A DNA stretch of 6,073 nt from DASXMX01 sp036794395 (GTDB lineage Bacteria > Planctomycetota > Phycisphaerae > Tepidisphaerales > Tepidisphaeraceae), in contig DAIRGS010000395.1 of the NCBI GenBank assembly GCA_036794395.1, forward strand, positions 1-6,073. Reading direction: 5' to 3'. Below, in pieces: positions 1-6,073 of this stretch. The notes beneath the pieces were generated by a model. The model worked only from the letters and a program-made list of their open reading frames with translations, made no database searches and was not told the origin of the DNA. A program made the translations under genes and the position numbers. Numbering within the stretch: the first letter of the stretch is position 1; every line of letters starts with the position of its first letter.

Positions 1-9
1 AATCGCGAC

Positions 10-1377
10 TTAAACCCTGCCGAAGAAACGAGTGACTACTCGCGCTGTAGTGTTAGAAGTTGGTCGCCCGGTGGGAGGCAGCGCGCTGGCGGCATAGTTC
101 AGCGCTGACCACGCGATCAGTGCAAATCCGACCAGAACAAACCATCCTGGCATGCTGGCCTCTCGCCATCGCTCCGTGAAGCCGCGGCCCATGAAGGCGA
201 CCGGCAAAAGGACGCCCAGCGCCATAATGATGATTCCGGTTGCAAGAATTGCGGGATTGGGGCGGGGTGCCGCAAACCAAGCGAGAGTCAGCGCAAGCGT
301 GATGGGGAAGGCCGCGAGGAGTAAAAGGCGATCCTGGGTGTTTGGACCCAGCGACAAGATGGTCACAATGAGGAAGGCCCACTCGATCGCAACCAGGCCA
401 TTCCATGGCGTGGATTGTTGTAGGGTTGCGGAAGGCCAACGAAAAACGGGGAACTTTTTGGACTTGAGCATGGCGACTATTACCGCCGCCCAGATCGCCG
501 CGACCAGCAGCGCGACACCGCCGGCAACACCCTGGGACCAGCCGTGCTGCAAAGACAATCGGGCAATTCCGCTAGTGATCGACAGGCTGGTTGACTGCGT
601 GAGTACCGGTACGTTGGCAACCTCACCCCCTCGAGCAACGTTGCTGGTCAGGTGAAGAAGACCGCCGATGGCGACTTTCAAATAGTGAATATTCGTGGAC
701 CAGCCGGTGGCAAACGCTGGGAGCATCGCCAGGGCTATCGTCCATAGAAACGTTGCGCCGGCCACACTCCATCGCCGTCTCAGCAGCAGGTATGGAATGA
801 GAACGACCGGCAGATATTTGATGTTGATCGCAACAGCCAGCGCGAGGCCAGCCAGAATCGGACGGCGATCGACCCAATGTAGGGCCAGGACGAAACATAA
901 AAGAATCGGGGCGTTGCTTTCGAGACCGTGAAGCTCGTTTCGGATGGGAGCCACGAGGATGAGGCTCGATGACAGTGCGACGATGAGAATTCTTGACGCC
1001 TTGGGGATTACGCCAAGTCTTGAAAGCATGGTTTTCGAAAGAAGGAGCATCGCGATCAATACACAAGCGGTATCGAGCAACATCATCCATCGCGCGGCGC
1101 CTTCTAGCGATACGCTCAGAAGCGGCCGGCCGAGAAATGCGTAGAGCGGTGGGTAGACGTAACTGTAGCGGCCTGGGACGCGAAGGTAGGGGCTGACTCC
1201 GAGCCGCATTGCCGAAGAAGCGCCGTAAATCGTTGCGAATCCGCCGTATTGGTGTTTGGCGATTTGATGGTTCTCATCGGCGAGCAAAACGCTAAAAAGC
1301 AAGATCATCCCAGCCAGGGCCAGCGGAAGATATTTACGTTCAATTGAAATGGGGAGCAGGGACACTTGGGATTGCAT
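10..1377 (-). CDS. Multi-pass membrane glycosyltransferase, GT87/DUF2029-like (GT-C fold)
   Basis: Likely an integral-membrane glycosyltransferase that uses a polyprenyl-phosphate-linked sugar and acts on the outer face of the inner membrane; the acceptor cannot be told from sequence. The 455-residue product, a usual length for the family, has about ten or eleven hydrophobic segments (numbered from this ATG, roughly 15-33, 95-115, 129-145, 155-198 as two or three spans, 204-223, 284-303, 328-369 as two, 376-394, 410-428). The first extracytoplasmic loop carries the family-like pattern Y-x-x-x-S-A-M-R-x-G-V-S-P-Y followed by Y-V-Y-P-P-L. A later N-I-K-Y-L-P then a hydrophobic run and L-R-R-R-W matches the typical DUF2029 'K-x-x-P ... 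RRRW' stretch. The frame opens at a TTG at 1383, but the ATG at 1377 is preferred; upstream there is only a weak AGAG. The stop is TAA at 10-12. The Asp expected near the start of the first loop is not obvious; Asp/Glu lie further upstream. The family call is fairly sure; substrate and pathway are unknown. It is transcribed divergently from the next gene. Confidence 0.78.
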   Translation of the reverse strand: MQSQVSLLPISIERKYLPLALAGMILLFSVLLADENHQIAKHQYGGFATIYGASSAMRLGVSPYLRVPGRYSYVYPPLYAFLGRPLLSVSLEGAARWMMLLDTACVLIAMLLLSKTMLSRLGVIPKASRILIVALSSSLILVAPIRNELHGLESNAPILLCFVLALHWVDRRPILAGLALAVAINIKYLPVVLIPYLLLRRRWSVAGATFLWTIALAMLPAFATGWSTNIHYLKVAIGGLLHLTSNVARGGEVANVPVLTQSTSLSITSGIARLSLQHGWSQGVAGGVALLVAAIWAAVIVAMLKSKKFPVFRWPSATLQQSTPWNGLVAIEWAFLIVTILSLGPNTQDRLLLLAAFPITLALTLAWFAAPRPNPAILATGIIIMALGVLLPVAFMGRGFTERWREASMPGWFVLVGFALIAWSALNYAASALPPTGRPTSNTTARVVTRFFGRV

Positions 1378-1548
1378 GCACAACTCTAGCGGATCGGTAA
1401 AACGCGAAACTGCCGTGGATAATTCTCTGTCATTGGAGATGAGGGCGAAAGGTTGTTCTGCATGTATTTATCTTAACCTTCAAAACAAAGGGGTTAGATG
1501 CATGAGCGTGGTTGAAGGGTTTAGGCAGTCTCACTATCGTTTCTAATC
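1378..1548. promoter_or_regulatory. Divergent intergenic region carrying both promoters
   Basis: This 171-bp gap separates two genes read in opposite directions, so it should hold the promoters of both the membrane glycosyltransferase and the exported dehydrogenase-like gene. Its middle (about 1459-1500) is clearly more AT-rich than the flanking coding DNA. I could not find a well-spaced -35/-10 pair matching the sigma-70 consensus on either strand; TATCTT at 1469-1474 is a partial -10 on the plus strand without a convincing -35. No Shine-Dalgarno sequence is visible before the ATG at 1549, and an in-frame TAG at 1522-1524 limits that gene's start. That promoters are present is inferred from gene orientation, not from clear motifs. 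Confidence 0.5.
1470..1499. repeat. Imperfect inverted repeat in the divergent promoter region
   Basis: ATCTTAACC at 1470-1478 is complementary to GGTTAGAT at 1492-1499, giving eight pairs with one unpaired T, separated by a 13-nt A-rich spacer. TGCAT at 1459-1463 and ATGCA at 1498-1502 add further symmetry outside or across the arms, although that right-hand copy overlaps the arm. It lies near the middle of the divergent gap, where an operator for a dimeric regulator could control both genes. It could also be chance: eight imperfect pairs in an AT-rich stretch are not strong evidence. Confidence 0.3.
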
Positions 1549-4500
1549 ATGGAACGAACCAGGATCGTTATCGGGGCGGTGATTACGGGATTGATCGGGA
1601 TTTGGGCGTCGGGGGCGCGGGCGCAATCGGCTACTGAGGATTTCGGAAAGTTCGATCCGGGCGAAGTTCCTTCTTTGAAACCTGCGTCGGATGCGGGGGA
1701 GCGGGCGATTGGAAAGATGCAGCCGGCCAAGGGGCTGAAGGTTGAGTTGTTTGCAGCCGAGCCGATGCTGGCAAATCCGGTGGCGCTCAATTTCGATAAC
1801 AAGGGACGGCTTTACGTTGTCGAGACTTGGCGTTTCGAACATGGGGTAATCGACATGCGCGGGCATCTTGACTGGCTGGACGATGATCTGGCATCCAAAA
1901 GCGTTGAAGATCGAATTGCCCTCGTGAAACGGAAGATGGGGCCGAACGCGCGGACCTTTGCAAAATATCCGGATGTGGTCCGGCTCCTGGAAGACACCAA
2001 TGGCGATGGCAAGGCCGACAAGAGCAGCGTGTTTGCCGAGTTTCACGAGCTCGCTGATGGCATTGCAGCCGGGGTCGTCATTCGAAAAGACAACGTTTAC
2101 GTTACGAACATTCCGAACCTCTGGCTCTTGAAGGACACCAAGGGCACGGGAAAAGCCGACGAGCAGAAATCCCTCTCGTACGGCTACGGCATTCGCTACA
2201 ACTTCCTCGGGCACGACCTGCACGGGCCCCGCTTTGGCCCGGATGGCAAGCTGTATTTCACCATCGGCGATCGGGCGGCGAACATCACCAAATCGGTCGA
2301 TGGCTCGCACGTGGAAAATCTCGAATCCGGCTCGGTATTTCGCTGCAATCCGGATGGATCGAAGCTGGAAATCTTCGCCACCGGCCTGCGCAATCCCCAG
2401 TCTCTGGCGTTCGATGACTATGGCAACATGTTCACCGGCGACAACAACCCCGACTATGGCGACCCGGCACGCTGGGTTTACGTTGTCGAAGCGGGCGACA
2501 GCGGTTGGCGCGTGGGATACCAGTACGATCACAATCCCGTGGGCGGCGGGCCGTGGATGAACGAACGCTTGTGGCAGGAGCAAAAAAACTCGACGGCGGC
2601 ATATCTGCTTCCGCCCATCGCCGACCTGGGCGCTGGACCCAGCGGTGTGGCCTATTACCCGGGCACGGGGCTTTCCAGCGATTACGATCGTCACTTCTTT
2701 GAATGCGATTTTAGAGGGGCATTTACCGGCAGCGGCATTCACACGTTTACGATGGAGCCGGACGGAGCGGGCTTCAAATTGGCCGGTCTAAAGAACTTTA
2801 TCTGGAACACGCTTGCGACGGACATCGTGTTTGGGCCGGGCGGCGGGGCTTATATCAGTGATTGGGTTGAAGGCTGGCATGTCACGGGCGTCGGCAGGGT
2901 TTACCACGTGTTCGATCCTGAGGCGATGAAGGATCCGGTCGTCAAGGAAGTGAAAGATCTTCTGGCGGCGGGATTCGACAAGCGCGAGCCGGCGGAGTTG
3001 GTCAAGCTTCTGGGGCATCGCGATCAGCGCATCCGGCAGGAGGCGCAGTTTGAGTTGGCGGATCGGGGAAATGGTTCGATTCCGATACTTTCGGAGACAG
3101 CCGCGAAGGGCGAAGCAAAGCTGGCGCGCATTCATGCGATGTGGGCGCTTGGCCAAATCGCGGAGAAGAATGCGGAGGCGTTGAACGCGCTGCCGGCGCT
3201 GCTGAATGACTCGGATGCCGAAATTCGTGCTCAGGCGGCTCGGCTGCTTGGGGATCATCGTGATGCAAAAGCGTTCGACGGGCTGCTTAGATTGACGGAA
3301 GATTCGAATCTACGGGTGCGGTATTTCGCGGCGATGGGGCTGGCGAAGCTGGGGCGTGGCGAAGCGATTCCGGCGATCGTCAAGATGATCCGGGACAATT
3401 CAGATAATGACGTCTACGTGCGCCATGCAGGCGTTACGGCGCTAACCTGGATTAAAGACTTGGACGCCATCCAGAAGCTAGCCAAGGATGAATCGCGCTC
3501 GGTGCGGATGGCGTCGTTGCTGACGATGCGTCGGCTGGCGCGACCCGAAATTGCGGGCTTTCTGCACGATTCCGATCCGCAACTGGTGCTCGAGGCGGCG
3601 CGGGCAATTAACGATCTGCCGATCACCGAGGCGCTGCCTGAACTGGCGTCGATGCTGGGAAAAGCTGAATTACCCGACTTTGTAATGATCCGCATCGTGA
3701 ATGCGAACTACCGGCTTGGAACACCCCAAGCCGCACAGGCCCTGGCGCAATACGCGTCAGATTCCGGCGCTCCGCGGCGTTGGCGCGTGGCGGCGCTTCA
3801 GGACTTGGCCGACTGGCCCAAGCCGGGACTGCGGGACAAAGTGACCAATCTTACACGGCCGCTGCCCGATCGGGATGCGGCCGTGGCGCGAAATGCCGCG
3901 GGGCCGATGCTGGCGTCGGTGCTGCACAATCAGCCCAATGCAGTCATCGTCGCAGCGCTTGATGTCATCAAGAAGCTGGGCGTGAGAGATTCGGCGGTAC
4001 TGATGGAACTGGCAGCCGACGCCAAGCTCTCGGCGGATGTACGGGCGGGTGCGGTCAGCACCATGGCGGCGCAGAATGATCCGAAGCTTGCGGATGTTGT
4101 GGACCTTGCGCTAAAAGACCGCGATGAGCACGTGCGAGCGGCGGCAATTCTTGCGATGGCCACGCTCGCCGATGCCGCCGGGCGGATTATTCCGCTATTG
4201 GATCAAGGCACCATTCGCGAACAGCAGGCTGCGTTTGAAGCACTGGGCAGCGTTCAGGGGAAAATGGCTGATGACGCAATCGGGAGTTGGATGGATAAAC
4301 TCGCGGCCCACGCGGTGAAGCCCGAGATTGAGCTGGACGTGCTGGACGCGGCGTCGAAACGACAGGACTCGTCCGTCGCGGCAAAGGTGCAGCAATACGG
4401 GCAGTCGATCTCGAAAACAGATCCATTGGCCCCCTACCGCGTGACGTTGGCCGGGGGCGATGCGGCGGCGGGCGGGGAGATCTTCCGACTTCGAACCGAT

Positions 4501-4872
4501 GTCTCCTGTATTCGCTGCCATACGGTCGCGGGTACGGGCGGAATCGTCGGGCCGGTGCTTGATGGTGTCGGCACACGGCAGAATCGCGAATATTTGCTTG
4601 AGTCGATCGTCAATCCAAATGCCAAAATCGCGCCTGGTTTTGAGGGTGTTCTTCTCCGCTTAAAAGATGGCCGCACACTCAGTGGCGTGGTGAAGAAGGA
4701 ATCGGATGTGGACCTGGAAATCGTCGACGCCGACAGCCATTTGACCAGCGTGCCGAAGGCGGATATCGCCGCCCGCCAGCGCGGCCAGTCGGCAATGCCC
4801 GAAGGCCTCGCGAACCTTCTCGCCAAACGAGACCTGCGCGACCTCGTCGAATTCCTGGCAAGCCTGAAATAG
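1549..4872 (+). CDS. Exported PVC-type dehydrogenase-like propeller with HEAT repeats and c-type heme domain
   Basis: Likely a periplasmic oxidoreductase passing electrons to a bound heme; the substrate is unknown, with a sugar or alcohol suggested only by resemblance to soluble PQQ glucose dehydrogenase folds. Residues 1-25 are a signal peptide (basic start, hydrophobic core, A-R-A before Q26). Residues about 62-460 form the propeller domain seen in Planctomycete/Verrucomicrobial 'putative membrane-bound dehydrogenases' (TIGR02604 type): L-F-A-A-E-P at 67-72, a Ca-binding-like D-T-N-G-D-G-K-A-D at 149-157, H225-G-P-R-F-G-P-D-G, G-L-R-N-P-Q at 279-284, G-D-N-N at 297-300, and S-D-W-V-E-G-W at 437-443. 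Residues about 484-915 are alpha-helical HEAT/PBS-like repeats (for example around 553-568). Residues about 965-1107 are the C-terminal heme domain of TIGR02603 type: C987-I-R-C990-H991 attaches heme c, G-G-I-V-G-P follows, and M1083 in M-P-E-G-L is the probable sixth ligand. The ATG at 1549 is the first after an in-frame TAG and gives the signal peptide directly. Stop is TAG. The frame is intact. Family call is strong; enzyme activity is unproven. Confidence 0.92.
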   Translation: MERTRIVIGAVITGLIGIWASGARAQSATEDFGKFDPGEVPSLKPASDAGERAIGKMQPAKGLKVELFAAEPMLANPVALNFDNKGRLYVVETWRFEHGVIDMRGHLDWLDDDLASKSVEDRIALVKRKMGPNARTFAKYPDVVRLLEDTNGDGKADKSSVFAEFHELADGIAAGVVIRKDNVYVTNIPNLWLLKDTKGTGKADEQKSLSYGYGIRYNFLGHDLHGPRFGPDGKLYFTIGDRAANITKSVDGSHVENLESGSVFRCNPDGSKLEIFATGLRNPQSLAFDDYGNMFTGDNNPDYGDPARWVYVVEAGDSGWRVGYQYDHNPVGGGPWMNERLWQEQKNSTAAYLLPPIADLGAGPSGVAYYPGTGLSSDYDRHFFECDFRGAFTGSGIHTFTMEPDGAGFKLAGLKNFIWNTLATDIVFGPGGGAYISDWVEGWHVTGVGRVYHVFDPEAMKDPVVKEVKDLLAAGFDKREPAELVKLLGHRDQRIRQEAQFELADRGNGSIPILSETAAKGEAKLARIHAMWALGQIAEKNAEALNALPALLNDSDAEIRAQAARLLGDHRDAKAFDGLLRLTEDSNLRVRYFAAMGLAKLGRGEAIPAIVKMIRDNSDNDVYVRHAGVTALTWIKDLDAIQKLAKDESRSVRMASLLTMRRLARPEIAGFLHDSDPQLVLEAARAINDLPITEALPELASMLGKAELPDFVMIRIVNANYRLGTPQAAQALAQYASDSGAPRRWRVAALQDLADWPKPGLRDKVTNLTRPLPDRDAAVARNAAGPMLASVLHNQPNAVIVAALDVIKKLGVRDSAVLMELAADAKLSADVRAGAVSTMAAQNDPKLADVVDLALKDRDEHVRAAAILAMATLADAAGRIIPLLDQGTIREQQAAFEALGSVQGKMADDAIGSWMDKLAAHAVKPEIELDVLDAASKRQDSSVAAKVQQYGQSISKTDPLAPYRVTLAGGDAAAGGEIFRLRTDVSCIRCHTVAGTGGIVGPVLDGVGTRQNREYLLESIVNPNAKIAPGFEGVLLRLKDGRTLSGVVKKESDVDLEIVDADSHLTSVPKADIAARQRGQSAMPEGLANLLAKRDLRDLVEFLASLK

Positions 4873-4976
4873 CCCAGGGGGTGGCGGCAGTGTGGCTCAG
4901 GTGTCCAGGTTGTGGAGGACCTCGCGCACGTCGCGATTTGTCGTGTCGAGATATGGCATTTTACGGCTCTGTGCGC

Positions 4977-5005
4977 TTGTGGGCGGTGAAGGTGGGGAAT
5001 ATACT
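4977..5005 (+). promoter_or_regulatory. Candidate sigma-70-type promoter for rpsA or a leader RNA
   Basis: TTGTGG at 4977-4982 (three of six to TTGACA) and TATACT at 5000-5005 (five of six to TATAAT) are separated by exactly 17 bp. Transcription would begin near 5011-5013, leaving a leader of about 144 nt before the rpsA ATG. This is the best-spaced promoter-like pair I found in the gap after the dehydrogenase-like gene. The -35 element is weak, and Planctomycete promoter consensus is less well known than that of E. coli. Confidence 0.45.
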
Positions 5006-5062
5006 GAGGGTTTCGCAATAAGGGCGGAATAGGTCTGTCCTGGCGGAAACGAAGTGACGGGA

Positions 5063-5101
5063 CGTCGGCATCGCGTGGGCGCCGGCGGTTTCTTTTTTAT
5101 T
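5063..5101 (+). terminator. Intrinsic-terminator-like hairpin with T-rich tract inside the rpsA leader
   Basis: CGTCGGC at 5063-5069 pairs with GCCGGCG at 5081-5087 (seven pairs, one of them G-U) around an 11-nt loop. After a single G, a T-rich tract of TTTCTTTTTTATT spans 5089-5101. This is the form of a Rho-independent terminator on the plus strand. It lies about 190 nt after the stop of the dehydrogenase-like gene and 55 nt before rpsA, downstream of the candidate promoter. It may end readthrough from the upstream gene, attenuate rpsA, or end a short leader RNA. The U-rich stretch could alternatively be a binding site for S1 protein, which favours single-stranded A/U-rich RNA. Confidence 0.5.
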
Positions 5102-5123
5102 CAGGCCACGCGGTAATACAAAG

Positions 5124-5148
5124 GTTGGGCGGGTTAACTGCCCCTAAC
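5124..5148 (+). promoter_or_regulatory. Hairpin immediately upstream of the rpsA start codon
   Basis: GGGCGG at 5127-5132 pairs with CTGCCC at 5138-5143 (six pairs, one G-U) around the five-base loop GTTAA. GTT at 5124-5126 can pair with AAC at 5146-5148 below a two-base bulge. It ends 7 nt before the ATG at 5156 and occupies the place where a Shine-Dalgarno sequence would normally sit; none is visible. It may shape ribosome entry on rpsA or serve as a site for feedback by S1. The pairing is seen in the sequence; the role is inferred. Confidence 0.4.
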
Positions 5149-5155
5149 GGTTCTT

Positions 5156-6073
5156 ATGGTCGATTTCAATCTGATTAATTCGCTGGGCGATCTGGATGAC
5201 GAAGTAGACGCGGCGGTTGCAATCGCCCTTCCAGATGCGGTCAGCCAAAACGAGGATGGCAAATTCGGTTTGGATTTGTCGAAGCTGATTCAGGGGGACG
5301 AGGTTCAGGACTTTACGCCGGGCGCGATCCTGAAGGGTCGTATCAGCAGCGTTGTCGGCGACGATTTTGTCGTCGAGCTGGGGCTCAAGAGCGAAGGGGT
5401 TCTGGAACGCGGCGAGTTCGATGAGCCGGAGAATGTGAAGATCGGCGACGAAGTGCGCGTGCTTCTGGAAGACGTCGAAGGCGATACCGGGTTGGTGAAG
5501 ATCAGCAAGCGAAAAGCTGATCGCATCATCAACTGGGAAGCCATCATGAAGTCTAAGAAGGAAGGCGACCCGGTTTCCGGCAAGGTGACCAAGAAGATCA
5601 AGGGCGGGTTGCTGGTGGACATCGGCGTGCCGGTGTTCCTCCCGGCCAGCCAGGTGGACATCCGCCGGCCTGGCGAGATTTCCGATTGGATCGGCCGCTC
5701 GATCGACGCGGTCATTCTGAAGATCGACGAAGAGCGCCGCAACATCGTCATCTCCCGTCGCAAGCTCATCGAGCAGCAGCGCGAAGAGCTCAAGCGCAAG
5801 ACGATGGACAACCTGTCGGTTGGCTCGGTCATCAAGGGCACCGTCAAGAACATCGCCGACTTCGGCGCGTTCATCGATTTGGGCGGCATCGACGGCTTGC
5901 TGCACATCACCGATATGTCCTGGGGCCGGATCAATCACCCAACCGACATGCTCAAGATCGATCAGGAGATCGAGGTCAAGGTTCTGTCAATCGACAAAGA
6001 CAAGGAAAAGATCGCACTCGGCCTCAAGCAGAAGGACGCCAGCCCCTGGGAAAACATCGAGCAGAAGTACCCG
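5156..6073 (+). CDS. rpsA: Ribosomal protein S1 (30S subunit), N-terminal 306 residues; 3' end outside window
   Basis: Ribosomal protein S1 binds single-stranded mRNA and helps the 30S subunit start on structured or Shine-Dalgarno-poor messages. The visible part has an acidic N-terminal stretch (about 1-50) and then three S1 OB-fold repeats: about 53-118 (G-A-I-L-K-G-R-I ... V-V-E-L-G-L-K-S-E-G), 137-201 (G-K-V ... K-G-G-L-L-V-D-I-G-V then F-L-P-A-S-Q-V-D, the typical second S1 domain) and 221-291 (G-S-V-I-K-G-T-V-K-N-I-A-D-F-G-A-F-I-D-L then G-L-L-H-I-T-D-M-S-W). The linker K-D-A-S-P-W-E-N-I-E-Q-K-Y-P, which normally leads into the fourth domain, reaches the window edge, so the gene is cut by the window and not truncated in nature as far as can be seen. 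ATG at 5156 is the first start after an in-frame TAA at 5135-5137. There is no Shine-Dalgarno sequence before it. Several domains in tandem with this linker favour rpsA over single-S1-domain proteins such as Tex or PNPase. Confidence 0.93.
   Translation, partial: MVDFNLINSLGDLDDEVDAAVAIALPDAVSQNEDGKFGLDLSKLIQGDEVQDFTPGAILKGRISSVVGDDFVVELGLKSEGVLERGEFDEPENVKIGDEVRVLLEDVEGDTGLVKISKRKADRIINWEAIMKSKKEGDPVSGKVTKKIKGGLLVDIGVPVFLPASQVDIRRPGEISDWIGRSIDAVILKIDEERRNIVISRRKLIEQQREELKRKTMDNLSVGSVIKGTVKNIADFGAFIDLGGIDGLLHITDMSWGRINHPTDMLKIDQEIEVKVLSIDKDKEKIALGLKQKDASPWENIEQKYP

Larger units (their letters stand above)
5012..5155 (+). promoter_or_regulatory. Structured 5' leader of rpsA
   Basis: From the candidate start site to the rpsA ATG the RNA could form three local hairpins. 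The first pairs GTTTC (5010-5014) with GAAAC (5046-5050), continues as GC with GC (5015-5016 with 5043-5044) past one bulged G, and may enclose a small AGG/CCT stem (5031-5033 with 5039-5041); if transcription starts at 5012 its outermost pairs are lost. The second is the terminator-like hairpin at 5063-5087. The third lies just before the start codon (5124-5148). In E. coli, rpsA lacks a canonical Shine-Dalgarno sequence, has a folded leader and is autoregulated by S1; the layout here is compatible with similar control, but that is inference. Pairings were found by eye without energy calculation. Confidence 0.35.

Noticed and set aside
152..655. Plus-strand frame of 167 codons opposite the GT87-like gene
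   Set aside because: Low-complexity Arg/Ala/Ser-rich product with no domain, antisense to a membrane protein with clear hydrophobic periodicity on the other strand.
1543..2742. Open minus-strand frame of about 399 codons opposite the dehydrogenase-like gene
   Set aside because: It lies fully antisense to a strongly supported gene covering the signal peptide and propeller domain, shows no recognisable domain, and is explained by the GC-rich codon use of the plus strand.
4922..4940. Hairpin TCGCG/CGCGA with a short T stretch as terminator of the dehydrogenase-like gene
   Set aside because: Only five pairs and just three T residues after the stem; too weak to call a terminator.
4434..5018. Minus-strand frame of 194 codons overlapping the end of the dehydrogenase-like gene and the intergenic gap
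   Set aside because: Most of it is antisense to the conserved heme domain, and the product is rich in Arg, Pro and Ser, typical of a shadow frame in GC-rich DNA.
5012..5098. SRP (4.5S) RNA, tRNA or 6S RNA in the gap before rpsA
   Set aside because: No conserved SRP tetraloop region, tRNA arms or T-loop motif, nor 6S-like long interrupted helix could be recognised.
5144..5938. Open minus-strand frame of about 264 codons opposite rpsA
   Set aside because: It is antisense to well-conserved S1 domains; its composition (many D, A, V, L) is the expected mirror of GAC/GAT/ATC-rich S1 codons.
1..6073. Mobile element, CRISPR array, phage or defence system
   Set aside because: No transposase, integrase, direct-repeat array, terminal inverted repeats or defence-type domain is visible; the coding content is an envelope enzyme, a PVC-type redox protein and a ribosomal protein.

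Overview
The window most likely comes from a member of the Planctomycetota, or another PVC-group bacterium. The main reason is the 1107-residue protein in the middle. It joins a secreted dehydrogenase-like beta-propeller, a long run of HEAT-type repeats and a C-terminal c-type heme domain, an architecture found in many paralogous copies in Planctomycetes and Verrucomicrobia. The DNA is GC-rich with GC-rich third codon positions, and none of the three genes has a strong Shine-Dalgarno sequence, which fits that group. This is an inference from gene content; there is no rRNA in the window.

Layout from left to right. Positions 10-1377 (minus strand) encode a multi-pass membrane protein resembling GT-C glycosyltransferases of family GT87 (DUF2029). 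A divergent intergenic region of about 170 bp follows, with an imperfect inverted repeat in its AT-rich middle. Positions 1549-4872 (plus strand) encode the exported propeller/HEAT/heme protein. Positions 4873-5155 hold no convincing gene; they contain a plausible promoter and a structured 5' leader. Positions 5156-6073 (plus strand) are the first 306 codons of ribosomal protein S1 (rpsA), which runs off the right edge.

The three genes are not an obvious pathway. The glycosyltransferase and the dehydrogenase-like gene are divergent and could share control elements, but their roles (envelope glycan building; periplasmic oxidation with electron transfer) are not known to be coupled. rpsA is a housekeeping translation gene with its own likely promoter. 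I see no mobile element, CRISPR array, tRNA, rRNA or phage gene, and no strong case for a new multi-gene system. The most interesting part is the rpsA leader. It contains three possible hairpins, one followed directly by a T-rich tract like an intrinsic terminator and one just upstream of a start codon without a Shine-Dalgarno sequence. This suggests attenuation, S1 autoregulation or a short leader RNA.
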